Shown: positions 9,183 to 17,884 of the stretch, piece by piece
How the letters are laid out: each line of letters opens with the position of its first letter
Numbering within the stretch: the stretch's first letter is position 1
DNA from: Planctomycetes bacterium UBA1146
Lineage (GTDB): Bacteria > Planctomycetota > UBA8108 > UBA1146
Length of the DNA stretch: 64,000 nt
Direction: 5' to 3'
Assembly (NCBI GenBank): GCA_002311345.1
Contig: DCAA01000023.1
Location: 33,900-97,899 of the forward strand
The notes under the pieces: model-generated
What the model was told of the DNA's origin: nothing
Databases searched by the model: none
What the model saw: the letters and a program-made list of their open reading frames with translations, nothing else
Program-made: the position numbers and the translations under genes

Positions 9183-10250
9183 ATGCCTCTCATCGCAGTC
9201 GATGCCATGGGTGGGGATCGGGCTCCGGCCATCCCTGTGCGCGGTGCTATCCGTGCCCTCGCAGAGAATTCAGAACTCCAGGTAACTCTGGTAGGAGTTC
9301 AGGATCTGATCCAGCGTGAAATCGATTCCGTCGATTTCAAGGACGACCGTCTCCAGGTCGTACCCTGCTCCCAGTGGGTCACGATGGAAGATTCTCCGGT
9401 CGATGCTATTCGGAACAAACCGGACTCCTCTCTGGCGGTCACGGTTGGACTGCTGAAAGAAGGTCGAGCCGATGGCATCTTCAGCACCGGAAATACCGGG
9501 GCGATGGTCGCTGCCTGCTCGATGCAACTCAGAATGCAGGAGGGAGTGCGTCGTCCAGCCATCGCGTTGCCTCTGCCGCGTGGAGAGCGTCCAGTGATGC
9601 TCTGTGACGGTGGTGCCAATGTGGAGTGCAAGCCGATCCATTTGCTGCAAAATGCCATCATGTCGTCGGCCGTTCTTCGTCGTGCCTACGGCGTCGAGAA
9701 TCCCAGAGTGGGTCTGCTCAACGTCGGTTCCGAGAAGGACAAGGGACACACCCTCGCCAAGGAGGCCTATCAGTTGCTGGCCAACAGCAGCATGAACTTT
9801 TCCGGCAACGTCGAGGGTGGAGATATCTTCCATGCCGATGTCGATGTGGTCGTTTGCGACGGATTCGTCGGCAACATCGTACTCAAATCCGCAGAAGGAT
9901 TCTCGGAAGCACTGTTTCAGGTGATCTCCAATGAGATGGGATCCCAACTCGATCAATCCGAGATCGATTTCGGACCCTTGAAAGCACTTCTTCGACGTGG
10001 ATTGCACAAGATCCGTACCCGATTCGATTATGCCGAATACGGAGGAGCCCCGCTTCTTGGACCTCGAGGGGTTTGTACCATCGGTCATGGCCGTAGCGAT
10101 GAACGAGCGGTCTCCAACGGGATCCTGTGGACTCTGCGAATGATCGAGACCGGGGTCCAGCAGGAGGTGATCGATTCGATCCAGCGAGAGATGGAACTGA
10201 TCGAGAATCAGCGCCCCGAAGCCGAAAGCCTCGAGAGCCCCAGGGGATAA
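9183..10250 (+). CDS. plsX: Phosphate acyltransferase PlsX
   Basis: Converts acyl-ACP and phosphate to acyl-phosphate, the acyl donor for the first glycerolipid acylation by PlsY. The 355 residues start with the signature AVDAMGGDRAP. Other family blocks are GIFSTGNTGAMVAACSM, RPAIALPLP, LCDGGANVECKP, GLLNVGSEKDKGH, GNVEGGDIF and VVVCDGFVGNIVLKSAEG. ATG at 9183 is preceded by CCGGGAGGGAG. It lies within the rpmF-plsX-fabD-fabG-acpP-fabF cluster, so it is probably co-expressed with fatty-acid synthesis. The protein is usually peripheral to the inner membrane. Confidence 0.97.
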   Translation: MPLIAVDAMGGDRAPAIPVRGAIRALAENSELQVTLVGVQDLIQREIDSVDFKDDRLQVVPCSQWVTMEDSPVDAIRNKPDSSLAVTVGLLKEGRADGIFSTGNTGAMVAACSMQLRMQEGVRRPAIALPLPRGERPVMLCDGGANVECKPIHLLQNAIMSSAVLRRAYGVENPRVGLLNVGSEKDKGHTLAKEAYQLLANSSMNFSGNVEGGDIFHADVDVVVCDGFVGNIVLKSAEGFSEALFQVISNEMGSQLDQSEIDFGPLKALLRRGLHKIRTRFDYAEYGGAPLLGPRGVCTIGHGRSDERAVSNGILWTLRMIETGVQQEVIDSIQREMELIENQRPEAESLESPRG

Positions 10251-10278
10251 TCACTCTTCTTCCAGGGATGGAGTCAGG

Positions 10279-11253
10279 ATGACGGGTCCTTCCGCAGCCC
10301 GATCCGCTCATCGGAGAGCGGTTCTCTTCCCCGGACAGGGAAGCCAGTTCGTCGGCATGGCCGCAGATCTGGTGGAATCCTATCCGGTCGCCAGGGAACT
10401 GTTCGATGTCGCTGGCGACCGCATGGGGGAAGACCTTGCCGATATCTGTGCATCGGGTCCGCGCGAGAGACTCAATTCCACCGAGTTCAGCCAGCCGGCC
10501 ATCTTCGTTGCATCGATGGCAGTCATACAGATCCTCGAACAGTCTGGTGGCAGCCATCTGCTGCGGGCGCAGGCGACGGCGGGATTGTCCCTCGGCGAGT
10601 ACAGCGCTCTGGTGTTTGCGGGGTCGATACGCTTCGAGGATGCTCTCGAGATTGTGATCGCTCGCGCCAAGGCGATGCAGCGCGCCTGCGATCGGGTCGA
10701 GGGAACGATGACATCGATCCTCGGGCTGGAACTGGATCAGGTCCGCGAGGCGGTACAGGACGCTCAGGCCGAGGGCGTGGTGGCGATCGCCAATGTCAAT
10801 GCAACCACCCAGATCGTGATCAGCGGCGAGGTCGAGGCGGTCAGAAAAGCTGCCGATGCGGCCAGCGAAATGGGAGCTCGCCGAATCGTCGAACTGGAGG
10901 TGGCCGGGGCGTACCATTCTCCACTGATGGCCACGGCCACCGAGGAATTGGCACCTCTGCTCCAAGAACTGGAGATCCAACCACCCGAGTTGCATTTCTA
11001 CCCCAACGTGCTCGGGCAACAGATCACTGATCCGTCACGGATTCGAGAGTGCTTGCTTCAGCAGATCGAATCCCCGGTACTATGGGAGCCGACTCTCCGT
11101 GCGTTGGTCAGAGATGGACTCGATGAAGTGATCGAACCGGGGCCCGGCCAGGTCGTCGCAGGTCTCCTGAGGCAAGTCGATCGGAGCATCCCTACCCATT
11201 CCCTCCTGGCGAGAGAGAGCATCGAGGAGATCCTGGAAGGAACTGTCACATGA
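10279..11253 (+). CDS. fabD: Malonyl-CoA:ACP transacylase
   Basis: Loads malonyl groups from CoA onto the acyl carrier protein for chain elongation. The 324 residues contain LFPGQGSQFVGMA at the N-terminus, the nucleophile elbow GLSLGEYSAL (serine near residue 103), an arginine-containing AKAMQ region, and the catalytic histidine in VAGAYHSPLM. The ATG at 10279 follows an AGGGATGGAGTCAGG purine stretch. The stop overlaps the fabG start by 4 nt (ATGA), so translation is probably coupled. Confidence 0.96.
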   Translation: MTGPSAARSAHRRAVLFPGQGSQFVGMAADLVESYPVARELFDVAGDRMGEDLADICASGPRERLNSTEFSQPAIFVASMAVIQILEQSGGSHLLRAQATAGLSLGEYSALVFAGSIRFEDALEIVIARAKAMQRACDRVEGTMTSILGLELDQVREAVQDAQAEGVVAIANVNATTQIVISGEVEAVRKAADAASEMGARRIVELEVAGAYHSPLMATATEELAPLLQELEIQPPELHFYPNVLGQQITDPSRIRECLLQQIESPVLWEPTLRALVRDGLDEVIEPGPGQVVAGLLRQVDRSIPTHSLLARESIEEILEGTVT

Positions 11254-11984
11254 TGAATTTCAAGGATAGATCGGTCATCGTGACCGGAGGAACCCGGGGC
11301 ATCGGGAGAGCGATTGGAACAGCATTCGCGGCCGCAGGTGCTCGCGTTGTGATCTCCGGAAGAAATGGCGAGACCGCTGCTCAGGTAGCCTCCCAAATCG
11401 ATGGCGAAGTACATGGACTGGCTCTCGATGTTACCAACGCAGACAGCGTCCAGAATTTTTTCTCCGCTGCCCTCGAGATCCTGGAAGGTCTCGATGTGGT
11501 GGTGGCCAATGCCGGAATCACTCGTGACAAGTTGGTGATGGCTCTCAAGGACGAGGATTGGGATGAAGTCCTCGACACCAATCTCAAGGGAGCCTTCCTC
11601 TGTGTTCGGGAAGCGGTGCGGCCGATGATCCGAAATCGGAGTGGTCGCATCATCGCAGTGACGAGTGTGATTGGCCTGACCGGGAATCCGGGTCAGGGAA
11701 ATTATGCGGCCAGCAAGGCTGGATTGATCGGCCTCGTGAAGTCGCTCGCCCAGGAGGTTGCCAGCCGCAACATCACCGTGAATGCGGTGGCACCGGGAAT
11801 GATCGATACTGATATGTTGGCCGATTTACCCGAGAAAGCGCGTCAGGTGCTGATAGAGAGAATCCCTGCCGGTCGTCCCGGAACCGTCGAGGAAGTGGCT
11901 GGAACCGTGCTATTTCTGGCCAGCGATGCGGCCAGTTATGTCACAGGAGAGGTGATCCGGGTCGATGGTGGCCTTGCCTGTTAA
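11250..11984 (+). CDS. fabG: 3-oxoacyl-ACP reductase
   Basis: NADPH-dependent reduction of 3-oxoacyl-ACP in the elongation cycle. A 244-residue short-chain dehydrogenase with the cofactor motif TGGTRGIGRA, NAGIT, the catalytic Ser in AVTSVIGLTGNPGQ, Tyr and Lys in NYAASKAGL, and the C-terminal YVTGEVIRVDGG. Two ATGs in tandem (11250, 11253) could start it; the first overlaps the fabD stop. It fits the cluster position between fabD and acpP. About 160 bp separate it from acpP. Confidence 0.96.
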   Translation: MMNFKDRSVIVTGGTRGIGRAIGTAFAAAGARVVISGRNGETAAQVASQIDGEVHGLALDVTNADSVQNFFSAALEILEGLDVVVANAGITRDKLVMALKDEDWDEVLDTNLKGAFLCVREAVRPMIRNRSGRIIAVTSVIGLTGNPGQGNYAASKAGLIGLVKSLAQEVASRNITVNAVAPGMIDTDMLADLPEKARQVLIERIPAGRPGTVEEVAGTVLFLASDAASYVTGEVIRVDGGLAC

Positions 11985-12144
11985 CCCGGGGATTTCATAC
12001 TGGACGATTCGGCGCTGTTGCCTAGAATCGTGACGATTGCAGGGGCTATCTCCATCGCCGCGGTTGGCGCGGAGTTGGGCTCCAATTTAATCAGGATACC
12101 CCCCGAGCACTGCATGTGGTCGGTCCGTCAGAAGGAGGAATACG

Positions 12145-12498
12145 ATGAATCCAGCAGAAGAACCTTCGGCCGAAGAACCCTCGGCGGAAGCACCGGAAGA
12201 ACAGGAGAAGAACCTTCTCGAGAAGGTGACGCCCAACTCCACAACACCAGAATCTGAGTTGAGTGTCGAAGATCAGGTCAAGAATATCATCGCGGACAAG
12301 CTCGATGTGGCACAAGACAAGGTCAAGGATGAGGCGGTCCTCCAGACTGATCTCGGAGCTGACAGCCTTGATATTGTCGAATTGCTGATGCATCTCGAGG
12401 ATCAGTTCGACATGAAGATCCCGGATGAAGATGCAGAGAAGTTGAAGACGGTGGGAGACGCCATCGCCTACATCAACGGGCACATCGTCAAGGAGTGA
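12145..12498 (+). CDS. acpP: Acyl carrier protein with an acidic N-terminal extension
   Basis: Carries the growing acyl chain on a 4'-phosphopantetheine attached to Ser74 in the LGADSLDIVELLM motif. The ACP core, about residues 40-117, is normal (VEDQVKNIIADKLDV to VGDAIAYINGHIVKE). It is preceded by roughly 38 extra residues rich in Glu, Pro, Ser and Ala with an EEPSAEEPSAE repeat, whereas usual ACPs total about 78-80 residues. The long start is supported by a strong AGAAGGAGG site 8 nt before the ATG at 12145; I see no comparable site further in. fabF follows after 25 nt. Confidence 0.92.
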   Translation: MNPAEEPSAEEPSAEAPEEQEKNLLEKVTPNSTTPESELSVEDQVKNIIADKLDVAQDKVKDEAVLQTDLGADSLDIVELLMHLEDQFDMKIPDEDAEKLKTVGDAIAYINGHIVKE

Positions 12499-12523
12499 TC
12501 GACTCCTTCGGAGGATCTTCACG

Positions 12524-13765
12524 ATGAGCAGGCGAAGGGTCGTTATCACTGGCATCGGCGTGGTTTCGCCGATCGGCCACGATCTGGCGGCCTTCTGGAA
12601 TGGCATCCTGGAGGGTCGTAACGGGGTCGGCCCCATCACCCTGTTCGATGCGTCCGAGTTCCGGACCCGTTTTGCCATGGAAGTCTCGGATTTCGATCCC
12701 GAAAGCACCATCAGTCGCAAAACCCTCCGCCAACTCGATCGGTTTGCCCAGTTCGCCATGGTGGCTGCATCCGAGGCGATGGAAGACAGCGGATTAGACC
12801 CCTCGGGCGATCCCAGTCGATACGGAGTCATCACCGGTTCCGGAATTGGTGGACTCGGAGTGATGGAGACGCAGCACGAAAATTACATGAATCGAGGCCC
12901 CAGCAGGATTTCGCCATATTTCGTCCCGAAGATGATGCTCAATTCGGGTGCGGGGCAGATTGCCATTCAGCACGGGTTTCAGGGCTCCAATTTTTCCACC
13001 GTTTCAGCGTGCGCCTCCAGCCAGCACGCTCTCGGAATGGCTCTGGAGAGCGTGATCTCTGGCCGTTGCGATGCGGTCCTAGCAGGTGGTAGCGAGGCCG
13101 CCATCACCCCTCTCGGAATCGGTGGATTCTGCGCGATGAAGGCGATGTCGACTCGCAATGACGATCCTTCCACTGCCATGCGGCCTTTCCAGGTGAGTCG
13201 TGATGGCTTTGTCATGGGCGAGGGGGGAGCAATATTCCTCCTCGAGGAACTTGAACATGCCAGGCGTCGGGGAGCACAGATCTACTGTGAGATTCTTGGA
13301 TTCGGAAGTACTGATGATGCTCATCACATCACCGCTCCCGATCCGGATTCGAAGATGGCCATCGAGGTGATGAGGGCTGCGGTCAATCAAGGCGGCAGGA
13401 ACCTCGAGGATGTCAATTATATCAATGCACATGGCACTTCTACTCAACTCAATGATGTGATGGAAATGGCTGCCATTCGCCAGTTGTTCGGAGATCACGC
13501 CGAACAACTCATGGTCAGTTCGACGAAATCACAGGTCGGACATCTGCTGGGTGCATCGGGAGCAGTCGAACTTGCTGCCGTGGCACTTGGAATTCGTGAA
13601 GGTGTGGTGCCAGCAACAATCAATCAAGTAGATCCTGATCCTGAATGTGATCTGGATACGGTTCCCGACGAGCCACGCGAAGCCCGGATCGAAGTGGCTC
13701 TCTCGAACTCCTTCGGTTTCGGAGGGCACAACGCATGCCTCTGCATTGGACGGCTCAAGGATTGA
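12524..13765 (+). CDS. fabF: 3-oxoacyl-ACP synthase II (KAS II)
   Basis: Condenses malonyl-ACP with acyl-ACP to extend fatty acids. The 413 residues begin RRRVVITGIGVVSPIG. The catalytic Cys163 lies in VSACASSQHALG, and the two histidines are in NAHGTSTQLND and KSQVGHLLGASG. The C-terminus SNSFGFGGHNACL is diagnostic. The ATG at 12524 follows a TCGGAGGATC site. It ends the fatty-acid cluster; the next gene starts 53 nt downstream with a different theme. Confidence 0.97.
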   Translation: MSRRRVVITGIGVVSPIGHDLAAFWNGILEGRNGVGPITLFDASEFRTRFAMEVSDFDPESTISRKTLRQLDRFAQFAMVAASEAMEDSGLDPSGDPSRYGVITGSGIGGLGVMETQHENYMNRGPSRISPYFVPKMMLNSGAGQIAIQHGFQGSNFSTVSACASSQHALGMALESVISGRCDAVLAGGSEAAITPLGIGGFCAMKAMSTRNDDPSTAMRPFQVSRDGFVMGEGGAIFLLEELEHARRRGAQIYCEILGFGSTDDAHHITAPDPDSKMAIEVMRAAVNQGGRNLEDVNYINAHGTSTQLNDVMEMAAIRQLFGDHAEQLMVSSTKSQVGHLLGASGAVELAAVALGIREGVVPATINQVDPDPECDLDTVPDEPREARIEVALSNSFGFGGHNACLCIGRLKD

Positions 13766-13818
13766 TCTGCTCCCCATGTGCAAATAGGCGCTAATCTCCC
13801 CCGAAAGGACCCCCTCAG

Positions 13819-14772
13819 TTGATTGCATCGGAAACAACCGTACTGATCTCCGATCCGCTTCCAGTTGTGACGAAACAGATTCTGCTGGAGGCTGGTTTGA
13901 AGGTGATAGAGGGTGTCGATCAACTGGAGTCGAGCCTGGGATCGATATCAGGCTGGATCCTGCGTTCCGGAACCCAGATTACTGCAGACCTGCTCGATAA
14001 GGCTCCGAATCTTCGATGTATTTGCAGGGCAGGTGCCGGTGTCGACAACATCGATTGTGATGCGGCTGCGGAGCGAGGGGTCCTGGTCATGAATACTCCT
14101 GCAGCGAATTCCAATGCGGCAGCAGAACATGCCATCGGGTTGCTGTTTGCTCTTGCCAGGAACATTCCCCAGGGGTACGCCAAGATGTGCACCGGAGGAT
14201 GGGACCGAAAGAATCTGGTCGGTGTTGAACTCGAGGGAAAGACACTGGTGGTCATCGGACTCGGCAAGATCGGTCAGCGTGTTTGTTGCAAGGGCAATGG
14301 GCTCGGGATGACGGTGCTCGGTTGTGATCCTTTCGTCACCGCTGCTGACATCGCCTCGGTTCCTGCCCAACTCGAAGAACTGGATGTCGCTCTCCCTCGG
14401 GCGGATTTCATAACGCTTCACCCTCCACTCAATGATGAGACAAGAGGGATGGTCGATGACGATTTCATAGCACGATGCAAGGATGGTGTGAGGATCGTCA
14501 ATGTCAGCCGTGGTCCTGTGGTCGATGCATCAGCATTGATGCGGGGGATCGATAGTGGCAAGGTCGCTGGTGCTGCCATCGATGTCTATGACCAGGAGCC
14601 CCCGGCCGAGGATGACCCTTTCAGGAGTCACCCGGGGATCATTTGCACTCCGCATCTGGGAGCCTCTACGGTCGAAGCGCAGAATAACGTCGGGATACAG
14701 TCGGCTCAGCAGATTGTGGCTTTTCTCGCCGAGGGCAAGGTCGAGAATGCGGTGATCGCACCTCGTCTCTAG
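13819..14772 (+). CDS. D-isomer-specific 2-hydroxyacid dehydrogenase (phosphoglycerate dehydrogenase-like)
   Basis: NAD-dependent dehydrogenase of 317 residues, with no C-terminal ACT or regulatory domain. The substrate domain has RAGAGVDNIDCDAA and MNTPAANSNAAAEHA, both typical of SerA. The Rossmann motif is VVIGLGKIGQRV. The catalytic Arg lies in NVSRGPVVD near residue 233, Glu in DVYDQEPPAED, and His in CTPHLGAST. It probably oxidises 3-phosphoglycerate toward serine, but related 2-hydroxyacid substrates cannot be excluded. The start is TTG at 13819, with CCGAAAGGACC upstream. It converges with the following minus-strand membrane protein. Confidence 0.85.
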   Translation: MIASETTVLISDPLPVVTKQILLEAGLKVIEGVDQLESSLGSISGWILRSGTQITADLLDKAPNLRCICRAGAGVDNIDCDAAAERGVLVMNTPAANSNAAAEHAIGLLFALARNIPQGYAKMCTGGWDRKNLVGVELEGKTLVVIGLGKIGQRVCCKGNGLGMTVLGCDPFVTAADIASVPAQLEELDVALPRADFITLHPPLNDETRGMVDDDFIARCKDGVRIVNVSRGPVVDASALMRGIDSGKVAGAAIDVYDQEPPAEDDPFRSHPGIICTPHLGASTVEAQNNVGIQSAQQIVAFLAEGKVENAVIAPRL

Positions 14773-14798
14773 TTCGATTCCGAGCGGTGTATTCCTGG

Positions 14799-15479
14799 TT
14801 ACAACTTCTCTTGATTGCCGGTGGTGGTGTTCTGGTTGGGCCAGGGGTACGACTGCAGGATCTTGGGTTGGGATGGGTAAAGTTTCTCCAGGCGGCCAAG
14901 GGTACAGATTGCATCGGCGGGCCTATGTTGTTTTTTCACCATGATCTCACAGGTGCTCCTGAGCACGTGAGCATGAGCCGAACCCTGAGGCAGGATCTCG
15001 TCGAGCAGGTGTGCATGGTACAGAGCCCGCGAGTTCTCGTTGACGGCCAGCGCCAGTTCCATCGCCCGCAGGCGCAAGATGGCGTCCATCGGTTGATCGA
15101 GTAGTTTTTTCTCGACCTGATTCAATCTCTGGTGTTGTTGTTGGACTCCTCCCCGGCCAGGACGACTGCGCCAGCGCCACAGCCATGGACTGGTGTCGTT
15201 GGGCCCCTCCCGGGCTCTCAGAGCGATTCGCAAGGTGGCTGGAAGCATGAATAGCATCGCGCTGGTTGCCAGCGTCAGCATCACCAGTGGTTGCATCCGA
15301 AGTTGCAGCAAGATGGCGCACAATATGGAAAAAGAAATGATCAGTACACCGAGCAGGATGGCTCGTGCCGAGCGCTTGTACCCCAGGGTTGGTACCGCAT
15401 CGAGAATTACCAGAAGTGCCATTCCTGTCATGGCACACAGAAAGGTCGGGGTCAGGGCGATTCCGATAGAAGCGATCAA
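14799..15479 (-). CDS. Hypothetical multi-pass membrane protein
   Basis: I do not recognise a family. With the TTG start at 15479, preceded by a clear GGGAGG site 5 nt away, the protein has 226 residues. A longer open frame extends to 15638 but would overlap purF. Residues 1-90 hold about three or four hydrophobic helices (ASIGIALTPTFLCAMTGMAL, a second pair around ILLGVLIISFSILCAILLQL, and LVMLTLATSAMLFMLPATL). A basic, tryptophan- and glutamine-containing linker follows, then a soluble helical tail of about 110 residues with a TPR-like flavour. It lies 92 nt downstream of purF on the same strand and may share its transcript. Confidence 0.65.
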   Translation of the reverse strand: MIASIGIALTPTFLCAMTGMALLVILDAVPTLGYKRSARAILLGVLIISFSILCAILLQLRMQPLVMLTLATSAMLFMLPATLRIALRAREGPNDTSPWLWRWRSRPGRGGVQQQHQRLNQVEKKLLDQPMDAILRLRAMELALAVNENSRALYHAHLLDEILPQGSAHAHVLRSTCEIMVKKQHRPADAICTLGRLEKLYPSQPKILQSYPWPNQNTTTGNQEKL

Positions 15480-15571
15480 GGATACCTCCCGGGGGGGGAG
15501 TCGACCGAAACTGATCACAGTTAGGTTAGATAAGGCTCGATCATTCTCGATTTCCCCCAAGATGTAACATT

Positions 15572-17065
15572 TTATCCAGGTTCGCCTACCGTGTCTGCAT
15601 TGATCTCTAGCCGGTCCTTCTGGTTCTGGATGCGGCACCCTTCGATGTTCGCCAGAGTCTCACTCGTTACATCGGCGGTGGGATATTTGCCGTCGAAGCA
15701 GGCCGCGCAATAGTGCAGTTTGGAACCCGTGTTGTGGAGCGCCGCTCGAAGATCGTCGATCTCCTGATAGATCATTGCATCGGCACCGATTTTTTCGCCG
15801 ACCTGGTCGATGGTGCGATCCGTTGCGATCAATTCTCCTCGAGTCGACATGTCGATACCGTATACGCACGGATGCTTGATCGGAGGCGAGCAGGAGGCGA
15901 AGTAGACCTTGCGAGCTCCCGATGCTCTGGCGAGTTCGACGATCTGGCGCGAGGTATTTCCGCGAACGACACTGTCATCGACCAGTAGCACGTCCTTGCC
16001 GGAAAACTCGCTCTCGATGGCGTTCAGTTTTCTCCTGATGCCGGAGGTTCGCTCTCCTTGCCCGGGCATGATGAAGGTACGGCCGATGTACCGGTTCTTG
16101 ACCAGGCCTTCTCTGTATTCGACGCCAATCTCTCGGGCCATGGTGCTGGCAGCGGTGCAGGAACTGTCCGGAACGGGAATCACTACATCGGCATGAAGTC
16201 CCAGTTTTTTCCACTTCCCGGCCAATTGAATGCCGAAGTTCCTGCGTGCCTCGTAGACGCTGACTCCATCGAGAATGCTGTCGGGACGGGCGAAATAAAC
16301 CTGTTCGAAGATACAGGGACGGTGTTCCGATTGGCCTACCTTTCGCCGTATCGGATCCTGGCCGGGCAGGAAGATGGCTGCCTCCCCCGGGCCGATGTCC
16401 TGGATGTCCTGACAGCCGAGGATCTCGAGAGCGACGTTTTCGGAGGCACATGCCCATGTGGAAGTTCCATCTTTGTCGATGCGACGACCCATCAACAACG
16501 GACGGATTCCGTGAGGATCGCGAAAGGCCAGCATCCCAAGACGGGCGATGAGACTGACCACCGAGTAGGCACCCTTGACCCGTTGCAGTACTTTTTCCAG
16601 TGCTTCAAAAACTGCATCTGGTTCCGGATCGGCAGTCCCTGTTTCTGATAGTTCTGCAGCGAAGGTTCCAAGAATCAGTTCCAGGTCGCAACTGGATTGG
16701 AGGATTCTACGCTTCTTCTGGCGTAGCCACTCCCCGACATCATCGGCATTGGTGACGTTACCGTTGTGTGCCATCGTGATGCCATAAGGATAGTCGATAA
16801 GAAACGGCTGAGCATCTTCAGAGAGAGCTCCTCCAAAGGTGGGATAACGAACCTGGCCGATTCCCCAGGATCCGGTGAGTCTTGCCATGTTTTTGCTACG
16901 GAAGATATCTCTGACCAGACCGTTCCCTTTTTTTAAATGGAAATGGCCATCATAGGAGACGATTCCTGCAGAGTCCTGCCCGCGGTGCTGAAGACTGACA
17001 AGGGCTTCGTACACTTCATGACATGCCGTATCAGAAGATCCGATGACACCATAAAAACCGCACAT
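15572..17065 (-). CDS. purF: Amidophosphoribosyltransferase
   Basis: First committed step of purine synthesis: PRPP plus glutamine to phosphoribosylamine. I place the start at the ATG whose complement is 17063-17065, because the protein then begins Met-Cys-Gly-Phe-Tyr-Gly, leaving the catalytic N-terminal cysteine after Met removal; a longer frame to 17245 has no such logic. The 497 residues include the Ntn glutaminase domain (LQHRGQDSAGI, GQVRYPTFG, MAHNGNVTN) and the PRTase domain (DVLLVDDSVVRGNTSRQIV). Four cysteines in positions typical of the Fe-S class are visible, ending in HYCAAC. The gene is 13 kb from purH. Confidence 0.95.
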   Translation of the reverse strand: MCGFYGVIGSSDTACHEVYEALVSLQHRGQDSAGIVSYDGHFHLKKGNGLVRDIFRSKNMARLTGSWGIGQVRYPTFGGALSEDAQPFLIDYPYGITMAHNGNVTNADDVGEWLRQKKRRILQSSCDLELILGTFAAELSETGTADPEPDAVFEALEKVLQRVKGAYSVVSLIARLGMLAFRDPHGIRPLLMGRRIDKDGTSTWACASENVALEILGCQDIQDIGPGEAAIFLPGQDPIRRKVGQSEHRPCIFEQVYFARPDSILDGVSVYEARRNFGIQLAGKWKKLGLHADVVIPVPDSSCTAASTMAREIGVEYREGLVKNRYIGRTFIMPGQGERTSGIRRKLNAIESEFSGKDVLLVDDSVVRGNTSRQIVELARASGARKVYFASCSPPIKHPCVYGIDMSTRGELIATDRTIDQVGEKIGADAMIYQEIDDLRAALHNTGSKLHYCAACFDGKYPTADVTSETLANIEGCRIQNQKDRLEINADTVGEPG

Positions 17066-17168
17066 GGCGCTCCCGTCCGGGGTTGATTTTCCCGGGTATA
17101 CACGGATGCCTCGTATCCGCGAAAGGCGAAGGATAGCCCTTCCAGATGCCCTTGACGAGGGATCGACC

Positions 17169-17804
17169 TCATCTGGTTGGCAGGAATCTCCGTAGGATGT
17201 CACTCTTCTGTGTGCGATGGGGATCATCCCATCGCCGCAGGGCATGCCCTGCTGGTGAAGACTCTGGAATCAGGCAGCCGGAGTGTCGTTGTTTTGTGTG
17301 CTGGAAGAGGAAAAGGCCGGCTGCCTGAACTTTTTCTCCGAGCCGTGTATTCCGGCTCGAAGGAGTGAATCTTCTCCTCCAATAAAGTTGCCATCCCTGG
17401 CGGGTGACCGGGAAATCGTGGTGTGGAACCACCCGGCCACCCGCCTGTCTTGTTGCCAATACACGTGATCCTGGAACTTTCCGACAATACCGACCGTCTC
17501 CTAGCAGGATGGCGCCGAGAGTTGTGGTATCCTGAGCATCCCGCCCCAACTGTCCTGCTCCCGCCGGAGAGGCTCCAGTTTCTTGCCAGATCTGCAACAG
17601 CGCGCCCGTTACATGGGTGAAGCCTTGCGGTCCCTCCGGGCACCGAACAGCGATGATCCCTGGCGCCAGGGAATCGATCCATTCGAGATCGTCGAAGACG
17701 GATCTCTCGAGTGGATCCCCGATCATCAGCGGAACTGTTGTGAGAAATACACCCAACACTTCACGCAGGAGGGCATCGGCCCGGCGGCAGGCGGGAACCT
17801 GCAC
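17169..17804 (-). CDS. Uncertain hypothetical ORF between purF and the response regulator
   Basis: This is the longest open frame (211 codons, GTG start) in the 819-bp gap between purF and the NtrC-like gene. It includes a moderately hydrophobic N-terminal half (FLTTVPLMIGDP, DDLEWIDSLAPGIIAVR) but no family motif that I recognise, and the C-terminal half is basic and low in pattern. Codon use is roughly like the neighbours, which is weak support. It would be transcribed in the same direction as purF, 103 nt upstream of it. It may be a lineage-specific gene or chance; the plus-strand frames here are shorter and no better. Confidence 0.3.
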   Translation of the reverse strand: MQVPACRRADALLREVLGVFLTTVPLMIGDPLERSVFDDLEWIDSLAPGIIAVRCPEGPQGFTHVTGALLQIWQETGASPAGAGQLGRDAQDTTTLGAILLGDGRYCRKVPGSRVLATRQAGGRVVPHHDFPVTRQGWQLYWRRRFTPSSRNTRLGEKVQAAGLFLFQHTKQRHSGCLIPESSPAGHALRRWDDPHRTQKSDILRRFLPTR

Positions 17805-17884
17805 CGGGAGGGAATCGTTGATATGCCTGGTGGCTACAGCATTTGTGTTGGCTGGGTCAGCACGTTTTCCAGGGGAGCGAGAAG

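Noticed and set aside
17066..17245. N-terminal extension of purF to 17245
   Set aside because: PurF needs Cys as the first residue after Met; the start at 17065 gives exactly Met-Cys-Gly-Phe-Tyr-Gly, so the extension is untranslated.
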